The notes beneath the pieces are model-generated. The model was not told the DNA's origin. It did no database searches and was given only the letters and a program-made list of their open reading frames with translations. A DNA stretch of 64,000 nucleotides from Rehmannia glutinosa (Eukaryota; Streptophyta; Magnoliopsida; Lamiales; Orobanchaceae). Both the position numbers and the translations under genes were made by a program. Where the stretch lies: assembly GCA_016081115.2 (NCBI GenBank), contig CM071928.1:58039950-58103949 (forward strand), in the 5' to 3' direction. Below, one piece after another: positions 55,132 through 64,000 of this stretch. Numbering within the stretch: position 1 is the stretch's first letter; every line of letters begins with the position of its first letter.

Positions 55132-55953
55132 ATGGAGGAATCGACATCTGTTGGTGGGATGTTCAAACTCAACGGATCCAACTACAATATTTGGAAACCT
55201 AGTATGTTGGATCTTCTCTACTGCAAGGATCTCTATTTGCCCTTGAAAGGTGATCTTTCGCCAAACCAAAAGATACAAGTGATGACGAGTGGAAAATCCT
55301 CACGTAAAAAGCGTAGGATATATCGGCGTTTTCTTGAGCATAGCATTTTCCATCATTTTGCTAATGAGGAAAAAAGACGATGTTCGTGGAAAAATATTGA
55401 AACTATGTTTGAGAGGAAAAATGCTTGAACAAAGCTTCTATTATCAGAAAAATTGTTCGACTCAGATATACGGAAGGTGCGAACATGACGGAGCACCTAA
55501 ATGCGTATCAGGGTCTGATAAATCAATCTACCACTATGAAAATATCCCTTGATGATGAAGTTATTGCTTTATTCTTTTTTCATTTCGTTACCTGGACGGT
55601 TGGGACACGCTTGTGGTGTCGATCGAAGACTTCACCGAATGGTGAATCGACTATGCAGATGGTCAAAGATTGTCTTCTTAATGAAGAGTCGAGGAAGAAA
55701 GGAGTTAGAATATTCTTCCGAGTCAAAAGCCTTAGTATTTGAAAATGACAAGCGGGGAAGGAGCAAGTTTAGAGGTTCTCAAAATAAAAGAGACAAATCC
55801 GGGGGAGGTCCCAAATCGAAGGACTTCAAATGTCATTATTGTGGTGGTCCAAATCACTATGAGAGAGATTGTAGAAAGAAGAAAAGAGATCAAAAGAATG
55901 GAAATAATGAAAACAAGATCGATGACAAAGACACTCACGCCGCTAGCGATTGA
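55132..55953 (+). pseudogene. gag of the Tork-type element, frameshifted
   Basis: ATG 55132 opens MEESTSVGGMFKLNGSNYNI, typical of Tnt1-like gag. The frame shifts near 55250, 55420 and 55560-55700, with parts such as HSIFHHFANEEK, NKASIIRKIVRLRYTEGANM and DEVIALFF in different frames. A CCHC knuckle, CHYCGGPNHYERDC, lies near 55831-55872, followed by a Lys-rich tail. The lesions are small indels. Confidence 0.75.
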
Positions 55954-55989
55954 TGGTGATGTTGTCATCATTTGTGATGATGCTTGTAT

Positions 55990-57330
55990 CGATTCGCATG
56001 CCGTGAGACGGATTGGATTATTGATTCAGAGCTTCATATCATATCACACCTCATCGTGATATGTTCACATCATACACCGATGGTAGCTTTGGCAAAGTCG
56101 AGAATGGCCAACCATGGTGTGACGGAGGTCATTGGCATAGGTAACATCATATTGAACACGATACTGAAGCAGGCTCATGCTCGAGGATGTCGGACATATT
56201 CGACATTCGGCTAAATATTATTTCAGCAAGCTTGACGATCTTTGGCTATGACAATCACTTTGGTGAAGGAAAATGGAAGCTCACCAAAGGCTCTCTCATT
56301 GTCGCTAAGGGTGACGAGCGAAATTCTCTATACGATGCAAGCGATTATCCAATGGAGAGGTAAATGCGATTGATAAAAGTTCCTCCATTGAGCTATGGCA
56401 TAAAAGGCTCGGACATCTAAGTCGGAAGGGCTTGGAAGTTCGACGAGAAAAGAAACTTCTCCCGAGAGGTAACCGGTATGCCCTACAAACTTGTGTTGAT
56501 TGTTTAATTGGAAAACAACACGAGTTGCTTTCAAGAGTTTTTCACCTTCAAGAAAATCTCATCCACTAGATCCGGTGCATATCTTGATTTATGCTACATG
56601 AAAGATAGAAGTCTTGGTGGTGCAATATATTTTGTAACATTTATTGATGATTTCTCTAGAAAAGTCCGGATTTTTGCTTTGAAATCTAAAGATCAAGTTA
56701 AGGTATCTTTAAGAATTTTCAAGCAAGTGTTGAAAGAGAAACAGGAAAGAAGGTAAGCGAGTTCGTTGACAATGGTGGCGAATACCGGGGTCCATTTGAG
56801 CAACATTGCGGGGATCATGGAATCAAGCTTGAGAAGAGTGTTCCAAAACTCCTCAACATAATGGTGTAGCGAGAAAGAATGAACAGGACAATTTGTGAAC
56901 GAGTCAAATGTATCTTTGTCACATTCAATCCGCCCAAATCCTTTTGGGGTGAAGCAATGAGGATGCACTTGATTGATCTAATCAACCTTTCTCCATCACT
57001 CCTCCGGGTGGCGACATTCAGATAGAGTTTGGTGGAAAAGATGTTTCCTACAAACACTTGAGAGTGTTTGGTTGCGAGGCGTTCGTGCATATTCCAAAAT
57101 ATGAACGATCCAAGCTTGATGACAAAACCAAGTCATGCATCTTCTTGGGCTATGGCCATGAAGAATTCGACTCTGAGGTTATGGGATCGATCAAGAAGAA
57201 AGTTATCGAAGCGGGGATGTTGTATTCCTTGAGGATCGAGACAATTGAAGATGCCAAGCAGTTGAGAAATCAATCAAACCAATATGTTCGATGGCGTAGA
57301 TCCGATTTCTTCTCCTAGAAATCGAGAATC
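55990..57330 (+). pseudogene. protease and integrase of the Tork-type element, frameshifted
   Basis: In order there are a protease start (DWIIDSELHII, where the usual D-S-G active site reads D-S-E), the post-active-site segment MANHGVTEVIGIGNIIL, a pre-integrase region (LWHKRLGHLSRKGLEV in another frame), and the integrase core. The core has FVTFIDDFSRKVRIFALKSK, FVDNGGEYRG (second catalytic Asp) and the HNGVA region where the catalytic Glu is lost to an indel. Then comes HLRVFGCEAFVHIPKYERSK, which follows the core. At least six frame breaks occur. Confidence 0.75.
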
Positions 57331-59007
57331 ACGGGAGGTGTGCAAGAGCAACACCATGATACAACCGGTGATGTCCTCTCGATTCCACCACCGGAAGATG
57401 CGGCTAGAAGGTCCACGGACAAAGACAACCTTCTACCGGATATAGCCCACATGAGTATGTAATGCTCAGCGGCGAGGAGAACCACGAGTTTTGCGAGAGA
57501 CCATATCACATGATCGAAGGATATGTGGATAGAGGCCATGAAAGAAGAGATGAACTCTTTGCGGGAAAATCACACCTATGACTGGTGAAGCTACAGAAAG
57601 GTAAACGTACTCACGAAAAATAAATGGGTGTACGGGTTGAAGATCGAAGAGCAAAGCTTACAACCAAGGTATAAAGCTATTTGGTTGTGAAGGGTTTGAT
57701 CGGAAGAAGGGTGTTGATTTGAAGAAATTTTCTCACCGATGGTGAAGATGTCCTCAATCGAGTTGTTCTTGGGATAGCCGCCGGTTTGGATCACGGAGAT
57801 CGAACAACTTGATGTGAAGACTGCATTTCTTCATGGAGATTTGAATGAAGAAATCTATATGGAACAACCAGAAGGGTTCGAAGTCAAAGGTAAGGAGAAC
57901 ATGGTATGCAGGTTGAAGAAGAGCTTGTACGGCCTAAAACAAGCTCCAAGACAATGGTACAAGAAGTTTGACTCCTTCATGACGGACCATGACTACAACA
58001 GGACTAACTCCGATCACTGTGTATTCTTTAAGAAATTCAGTGATAATGATTTTATCATACTATTATTGTATGTAGATGATATGCTGATTGTAGGTCATGA
58101 TGCCAGCAAGATTGAGAAGCTGAAGAAAGAACTTGGCAAGTCTTTTGCGATGAAAGACTTAGGACCGGCTAAGCAAATCCTTGGGATGAAAATCTCAAGA
58201 GACAGGGCAAGCAGAAAGCTTTGGTTATCTCAAGAAAAATACGTTGAGAAAGTTCTTGAGAGATTCAACATGAACAAGTCAAAACCAGTCAGTACTCCAC
58301 TTGCGGGACACTTCAAGCTCAGCACAATGCAATGTCCAACAAGTGAGAAAGATAAAGCAGAAATGCAAAAGGTACCATATGCTTCTGCAGTTGGCAGTTT
58401 GATGTATGCTATGGTATGTACTAGACCTGATATTGCTCACGCAGTTGGTATTGTTAGCCGTTTTCTCTCTAATCCAGGGAAAGATCACTGGTCTGCAGTG
58501 AAATGGATATTTCGGTACTTGAGAGGTACTTCTAAATATTGTCTAAGATTTGGTGATGACAAAATTGTACTAGACGGATTCACAGATGCAGATATGGCTG
58601 GTGATGTTGATTCCAGAAAGTCCACATCCGGGTACCTGATGAGATTTGCAGGGGGAGCTATCTCTTGGCAATCGAAACTTCAAAAATGCGTGGCATTATC
58701 CACAACTGAAGCTGAGTATATAGCGGTGACGGAAGCTTGCAAGGAGATGTTGTGGTTGAAGAAGTTTCTACAGGAATTGGACTTGAAGCAGGAAAAGTAC
58801 ACGCTCTACTGTGACAGTCAAAGCGCAATCCACTTGAGTAAGAATTCTTCTTTCCACTCAAGGTCAAAACACATTGATGTGAGGTATCATTGGATTCGGG
58901 ACGTGCTTGATGAAAAGTTGATGCAACTTGATAAAGTTCACTTGATGAAAATGGCGCGAGATATCTTTGACAAAGTCTTTACCAAAGAGATAAGTTTGAA
59001 GGCTTAA
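57330..59007 (+). CDS. reverse transcriptase and RNase H of the Tork-type element
   Basis: An uninterrupted frame of 397 codons runs from 57814 to the stop at 59007. The RT has KTAFLHGDLNEEIYMEQPEG, SLYGLKQAPRQWYKKF and the catalytic LLLYVDDMLIVG. RNase H motifs follow: FTDADMAGDVDSRKSTSGYL, ALSTTEAEYIAVTEACKEML, CDSQSAIHLSKNSSFHSRSK and HIDVRYHWIRDVL. The first part of the RT domain (57330-57813) is recognisable only in broken frames, so the enzyme is probably incomplete as sequenced. It copies element RNA to DNA inside the particle. Confidence 0.85.
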
Positions 59008-59040
59008 TCAAAGCGAAGTTTGGTTGATTTCCCACATGAG

Positions 59041-59658
59041 GTGGAGGGGGAGAATTGTTAGCCCACCCCATGTGGTGGCCAAGCAATTATGGGGAACAAA
59101 TTGTTAGGCACCGAAAAGTTTGAAGGAAAGAAAATGTGGCAAATTTGGATACAAACTCTTGCTTGGCATTTGTCATTTTGCTAATCCATTTTGCCTATAA
59201 ATAGGCATGCTCATGCAAAGAAGAAAACACACCAAGCAATTAGCATTTAGCAATTGCAAGAAAAGAGAGAAAAATAGAGAGTAGAGAGATTTCTATAAGT
59301 GTGTATTTTGAGTGAAGAAAAGGGAGAAAAATTAGTAGTAATTTTTCATTCTCACCCAAAATAGCATTCCTATTTTCTCGGGTATTCCAAGTTGAATAAC
59401 TTGAGATATTTTGTGTATCCCCTATTTTTAGGGAGAAATATTGTAAGCCTACTATACATTTAGTGGAGGATTTATCTGGACTACGGTCTCGTGGTTTTTC
59501 CCAATTTGGGTTTCCACGTAAAAATTCTTGTGTCCTATTTTTTATCGTCTTGCACTATTATTCTTGGTTTGGTTCCCATTTTTAATCCAGTTGGGTGGGA
59601 AAAGATTTTACTATTTCCGTTGTGCCGGTGTCATTTATTTTGGCACTCTTTCCCAACA
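59041..59658 (+). repeat. polypurine tract and 3' LTR of the Tork-type element
   Basis: The tract GTGGAGGGGGAGAAT (59041-59055) precedes the LTR (59056-59658, 603 bp). Compared with the 5' LTR I see two clear substitutions (near 59476 and 59589), a few one- or two-base gaps, and one odd block near 59617-59630 (CCGTTGTGCCGGTG against CCACAGGTG). The duplication CATTA follows. Confidence 0.9.
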
Positions 59659-59663
59659 CATTA

Positions 59664-59885
59664 GCTGCTTTGTATTCACACCAATTAAACAGTAGTTCCT
59701 CCTCTGTTTATCCTTCACAGCAACCATTTATTTCTTCATCAACTTCTTCGTATCCCATGCTATTCTCTAGTGGACAAACTATACATTTCCGGCCGCAAGG
59801 AAATAATCAAAGGACTCGACACGACGGCGACGCCAGTTCAAATTTCCCGGCACCGTCCTGGACCTCAGGGCACTATCCCGCCTAA
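59664..59885 (+). pseudogene. separated C-terminal 73 codons of the ERF gene
   Basis: Directly after the TSD the ERF frame resumes (AALYSHQLNSSSSSVYPSQ...) and runs to TAA at 59883-59885, adding 73 Ser/Pro/Gln-rich residues that end SWTSGHYPA. The codon phase is exactly continuous with codon 315 at 54498, showing that this is the original 3' end of the ERF coding sequence (388 residues in all). In this group the tail is disordered and may help activation; that role here is inference. An AATAAA-type signal lies at about 59892. Confidence 0.85.
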
Positions 59886-60485
59886 TCTTGAAATAAAATA
59901 TTTATGTTTATTCAATTGTTTTTTTTTAAATCGTGAGAAATACACATTTATTAGTTTTTTTATGTTCCTTTTATATCAAATTTTTAAATTTTTATTATTT
60001 TATCGTGTGCTTTGCTTGAATTTTTACATATAAACGGAATATTTTATTTATCAATATTTTTAGGATGAGATCTTTTATTTCGAAATAGTATTTCATTTCC
60101 TATTCCATAATTATCTCCAAAACCTATTTGCCTCTTTGTTTTATCCTCTAACTAGAAAACATTTAGATGAGATAGTCTATTCTAAAATGTTATTTCATCT
60201 CTATTTCACCGTCGCACAAATAATTATCCTGTGTATAAAAATTATCATATTAATTTTTAAGCATTAATTGTATTACATAGATGAAACATTATTTTGAAAT
60301 AAAAGATCACCAAAAATTTAACGTTATGTCAACTCTCAATGTCCAAGTAAAAGCCTGTCAACTTATCAAGTAGTTTTTTGCTATTCTACGGATAGAAGTT
60401 GGATGAGCAAAATGATAAGGGAAAAGAAAGGAAAATTTACATTAATTATAAAAATAAATCGAGTTAAGTTATTTTTCTCATTAAG
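59886..60485. other. AT-rich 3' flank of the ERF gene
   Basis: It should contain the ERF 3' UTR; ATAAAA motifs lie just after the stop. No other gene or repeat structure is seen. Confidence 0.6.
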
Positions 60486-60933
60486 AAGGTGTTTGGCTAA
60501 GCTTATTTAAAACATCTTATAAGCTCCTACATCTGATAAGCTGTTTTAGGAGCTTATAAGATGTTAGAACTTATTTTAAAAATAAGATGTAGAGTGTTTG
60601 GATAAAATAAGATAGTTGAGGTTACAGGAAAAAAGATTTGAGAGATTGACCGTGTGGTGGGTAATTTTGTGATACTATAAAATTATTAAGGATATTTTTG
60701 TCTTTTGAATATTTAAAAATAAAGAGCTTATAAGCTCTTTTAAAAAAAAGTTGGGGTGGATGTCTTTTTTTTTTTTAGGAGTTTATAAGCTCTCATGACT
60801 TGACTTTTGTGGAGCTTATAAGCTCTTTTGAAAAAATATTATCAAACACATTTTAAGAGCTTATAAGCTCTTAAACATCTTATCAGCTGTTAAGCTGTTT
60901 TAAGAGCTTCTAAGCTCAGCTACACACCCTCTA
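60486..60933. mobile_element. hAT-like MITE
   Basis: The left end reads GAAGGTGTTTGGCTAAGCTT and the right end, reversed, GAGGGTGTGTAGCTGAGCTT, so the ends are inverted repeats. The interior is rich in short palindromes built on GAGCTTATAAGCTC and has no ORF. These ends and palindromes are typical of widespread hAT-related MITEs in plants. I could not fix a clean 8-bp duplication (the flanks share only TAAG-like bases). Confidence 0.6.
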
Positions 60934-61069
60934 AGATTTAAGATCCAAATCCAACATTCTTTTTTCTTCCCAATTTTCTTCTCCACATCCCATACCCATA
61001 TTATTCTATAGTAATTTGAGTTTAAGCTATATGCATGGTTTATATTGAATTTCAAATTGTGTTATTTTT

Positions 61070-61260
61070 TTGATAAGTTGGGAGTAGTGGTTGGAGAGAA
61101 ATAAATTTCAAAGAAGCGAAAGATAGTTGGTACTTCAAATTGTACTATGTTACCAGTTTTTTTCTACTTGTATTTTGAGTCCAAGGTCATAGAAGAAGTA
61201 CTAGAATTGTTGGGGAATCGGTCATAAGTCAATTGCATGAGTTACAAATTAATATGCCTC
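61070..61260 (-). repeat. diverged relative of the ERF-intron SINE
   Basis: Its left part (TTTTTTTGATAAGTTGGGAG, then AGAGAAATAAATTTCAAA) matches the tail half of the SINE at 53537-53671. Near 61232-61248 TGCATGAGTTACAAATT matches that SINE's head region. The middle is longer and unlike it, so this is an older or composite copy. Confidence 0.4.
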
Positions 61261-61279
61261 AAGTTAATGCCAGAACTCC

Positions 61280-63034
61280 ACCACAAAAGCTAAGATATGA
61301 GTGGTGGTTTGGTACTCAAACTTTAAGTATCAATCTACAATTGCATATGGATCCGTATCACAAAAAATAAATCAACCGAGTTACAATCATTTCCCTGTTG
61401 ACCTACCTACTTGTACATGAGATTAAATCTTTTTAAATGTTCATATGAGTCATTTATACTTAAAGTGTATTTGTAAAATATATAAAGTATGAAATAACAC
61501 AAATTAAAAAACAAAAGTTCAAGATACATGGATTATATTCGAATATATTTATAAGTGAGACGATTGCATATAGATATTCTCATTTTTATTATTAAAAAGA
61601 ACAATCTCAAAAAAAAAGAAAAAAAAAGGGACCAACAATCACCTAACTGTCCTTTTTCTGGTCTAGAATGTACAACCTGAAAAAATAGCGATGAACAAGT
61701 GTCGCATAATACTAGGGTCTTCCAAGATTTAGAAGATGCTGTCAACGATTTAGAAGGGCCGGCCCTTTCTCCAGGACAAGGCTCTCACAAAAAACGTGAT
61801 AAGTTACCAAATTTTTGTTCTTTCCACACCGCTTTTTATGTCTTTTTCTAGCGGTTGGTATGGTAGTCCAAAATCCATAATTCCTCTTTATCGTCACTTA
61901 CATTAATGTTGCTTTTATTGATCAAGTTTTGATATAATACCAAAGTTAAATTCGACCTTGACGTGCATATTTAATTCAGTGTGCCTTGCCAATACATTAA
62001 CAATTGTTGTCCATCAGTACAAACGCATTAAAATTTTGATCTTATTTTTTGGTGTATATATAAAGAAAGTCACTTATAAATAATAGTACAAAAAAATTTC
62101 CGCATAAACCGTCGTCCCTAAATAGTAAAATATTATTACAGTATCTAACATTAATTTTGGTAATACATGAATTAATTCACAGTATATACATAGGATTTGG
62201 TTCAAGTCGACACCCCTCCTAGGTGAGGAGTATGGATATTTGGACTCATCTTACCAATCGATCTTAAAAAGGGATGTGATTAATTGAGTTTTTCTTTTAT
62301 TTTCCTTATTTCCACTAACTTAAGGGTAATTTTGTAATCTCCCCGATCACTTTGTTTGACTGTTCCCACATGATTTCAATCTTGTAACCTATCCCGCTTT
62401 CATATGGTTGTAACTTTTCAAATTCTTTTAACTTTTCACTGATTCTTCTTCAGTTAATTTCTAATCTCATTCGGTCGAATCGACGCCCAAATCTCGGACA
62501 TAATTTCGACATATTTCGCTTGCCAAGTTCGTAGTCTCAGATTCTTTCAACTCTCGGTGGGGAGGAGTCAAGATATTTAGAGTTTTAGTATTTAAATTTT
62601 GTATAGAACATTCGATTTTTAGGAGTTTTTCGTTTTTATTTTTCAATTGTTTTTATGTTTTATGTGTTTAACACAAATATTATGTTTGATTTGTTATATT
62701 TTTTTATACGATGAGTTTGTTGCGACTAGGGTTTTCGCCATTATAGTTGCTTGGCTTTTTGGGGCTAGTTTGAGAAAAAGTAATGAGAATCTGTTTTTTG
62801 TGTTTTCATGGTGAGTTTGTGTTTTCATTGTGAGTTTATTGCGATTTTGTTGCATTCGGGTATATCCGAATTTATATATACTTAGTTTAGTTACATTTGC
62901 TATAATAGAATGTTTCTAACATATACTTAGTATGGATTTGTTGCTATAATAAAATATTTCTGATATATACTAAGTTAGGTTTTTGTCCTGATATATTGTT
63001 TTCTTGTTTTTGTTTTCTAGGTTATTGTTGGTAA
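61280..63034. other. gene-free AT-rich stretch
   Basis: No gene or clear repeat is seen in 61280-62190. 62190-63034 may be the LTR or leader of the gag-like element that follows (it holds a CTCCTAGGTGAGGAG palindrome near 62217 and ends in a pyrimidine-rich TTTTTGTTTTCTAG at 63007-63020, which could be a splice acceptor), but I could not find both LTR ends. Confidence 0.4.
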
Positions 63035-63903
63035 TTGGCCAGGGACAATAAAAAAGGACAGAAGCTTCCACGGTTGGAGGTTGGCGAGGGTAGTGAGCCT
63101 CCTTTGTTAAGAAACAAAAATAACCAAATCAAAGGGAAAGATGCGTTTTCTACAATAATCACAAGGTCGACGCCAGGGACTCCAATTACATGGCGGCTCA
63201 CTTTGTGGAACACGCTGTGTATGTTTCCAAGCAGGAAGTGGGGACAATACTAATTGGGGAATGCTAACCCCATTGCTTTCGACATTTTGGGGTTGATATG
63301 CGCGAGAATGGAGCCGATAGCGGGCGTCGGAGCATCAACATGAACTCCTCCGCACGATGAAAATAATAACAGACGAGGAGAACATCCTCTGTTTTCAACA
63401 AAGGTTGGACCACCTTCCCACTTCCTAACCCGACTCACGACTTTGGTGGACAATGAAAATAATTGGCTCATGAACTCTGAGGCACATATCAGAGTCATGG
63501 ATGGCCTGACTGCAAGGAAAAAGAGGAGGGTAGCTGGGTTACCCGATGAAGAGGATTTGGTGATTGAGGCAAGGGAATATGATCGGCAAGAAAGGGGCTT
63601 TGAGCCGAGGCTTCAGCAGGAGACTTGGCGGGGATTCCATCGGGAGGCCCGATATTCCGAGATCTCGACCAAGGTGAGTGAGCGTGGGGGACAGGATTAC
63701 CGAGGATAGATTCTTTGCTTTTCAAGAGAACTTGGCGCAAAGAAGGGATGAGTTCGCGGCACCGAGATGAGTTCCGTGCTTTCCGAACGGAGCAAGATCG
63801 GGATATCAGTCCAAGAGCGTGCGGGTGGAGATGTCGCAAATGATGCGTCAGATACAAATGTGGCACATCTCCCAAGACCACTTTCCGCCGCCACTCCCAT
63901 AGT
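63035..63903 (+). pseudogene. gag-like ORF of an unidentified retroelement, partial
   Basis: A frame opening at 63035 with TTG in place of ATG (ARDNKKGQKLPRLEVGEGSE) runs to 63253. Related pieces follow in other frames (63443-63709 with GLPDEEDLVIEAREYDRQER), ending at about 63903 with MMRQIQMWHISQDHFPPPLP. The basic start, charged helical middle and QMWHISQDHFPPP end recall non-autonomous plant gypsy (possibly Athila-type) gag-like proteins, but I do not recognise a named domain. A purine tract, CAAGTTTGGGGGGAGAGG, follows near 63971. The element continues past the window. Confidence 0.4.
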
Positions 63904-64000
63904 GAGACAGGTCCATTTCCACACTTTTCTTTGAAATTCTATATTCTCTTTTATGTGCTATAATTTCATTCAAGTTTGGGGGGAGAGGTAGTAATTTGGT

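Larger units (their letters stand above)
54499..59658 (+). mobile_element. Tork-type copia element inserted in ERF exon 2
   Basis: A complete 5160-bp copia element with LTRs at both ends, primer site, gag, integrase, RT/RNase H and polypurine tract, flanked by the 5-bp duplication CATTA (54494-54498 and 59659-59663). Copia domain order and RT type suggest the Tork lineage (Tnt1-like). The LTRs differ at only a handful of sites, so insertion is recent. The gag and integrase frames are nevertheless broken in several places; only the RT/RNase H frame is long and intact. It lies in the same orientation as the ERF gene. Confidence 0.9.

Overview
This window looks like nuclear DNA of a flowering plant, most likely an asterid eudicot judging by the gag types; I name no species. 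The evidence is plant Ty1/copia and Ty3/gypsy polyproteins, initiator-methionine-tRNA primer sites, AT-rich non-coding DNA, a CACTA transposon, tRNA-derived SINE heads, and one intron-containing AP2/ERF gene. There is no bacterial architecture, rRNA operon, functional tRNA gene or CRISPR. About three quarters of the window is mobile DNA, much of it nested.

Layout. 1-3148: AT-rich, with a possible Helitron end and a SINE-like piece. 3149-11013: decayed Tat-type gypsy element (5' LTR, PBS, gag, no pol, antisense PF04195-like ORF) hit by a solo chromovirus-type LTR (4933-7422). 11014-13526: non-coding with LTR-like debris. 13527-25892: copia element on the minus strand (3' LTR, a 4.6-kb extra ORF in the env position, RT/RNaseH, integrase, protease, gag), without 5' end and with a CACTA transposon (24182-25755) in gag. 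25893-44117: Tekay/Del-type chromovirus on the minus strand with very long LTRs. Its 5' LTR carries a 34-bp tandem array and is split by a complete 7.8-kb plus-strand element (35015-42862, TSD AGGTC) that has a copia gag and a second ORF but no pol. 44118-46635: no gene seen. 46636-52579: LTR-gag-LTR-gag-LTR structure of a gag-only element with one outer TSD (CAAAC). 52585-59885: the single host gene, an ABR1-like group X ERF transcription factor, broken in exon 2 by a young Tork-type copia element (54499-59658, TSD CATTA). 59886-64000: AT-rich flank, a hAT-like MITE, and the start of another gag-like element.

How it fits together. The ERF gene was hit three times: a gag-only LTR array about 290 bp before the start codon, a SINE in its intron and a copia element in its last exon. 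The AP2 domain is intact, so a 316-residue protein without its 73-residue tail could still be made.

The most unusual structure is in the LTRs of the 35015-42862 element: six consecutive stem-loops with a nearly constant five-base loop, whose stems change by compensating substitutions. They lie downstream of the TATA box and upstream of the PBS, so in the transcribed leader. The same element carries an accessory protein in place of pol. A protein of possibly related kind sits in the env position of the 13527-25892 element. Many frameshifts, even in young copies, suggest either rapid decay or residual sequence error in repeats.
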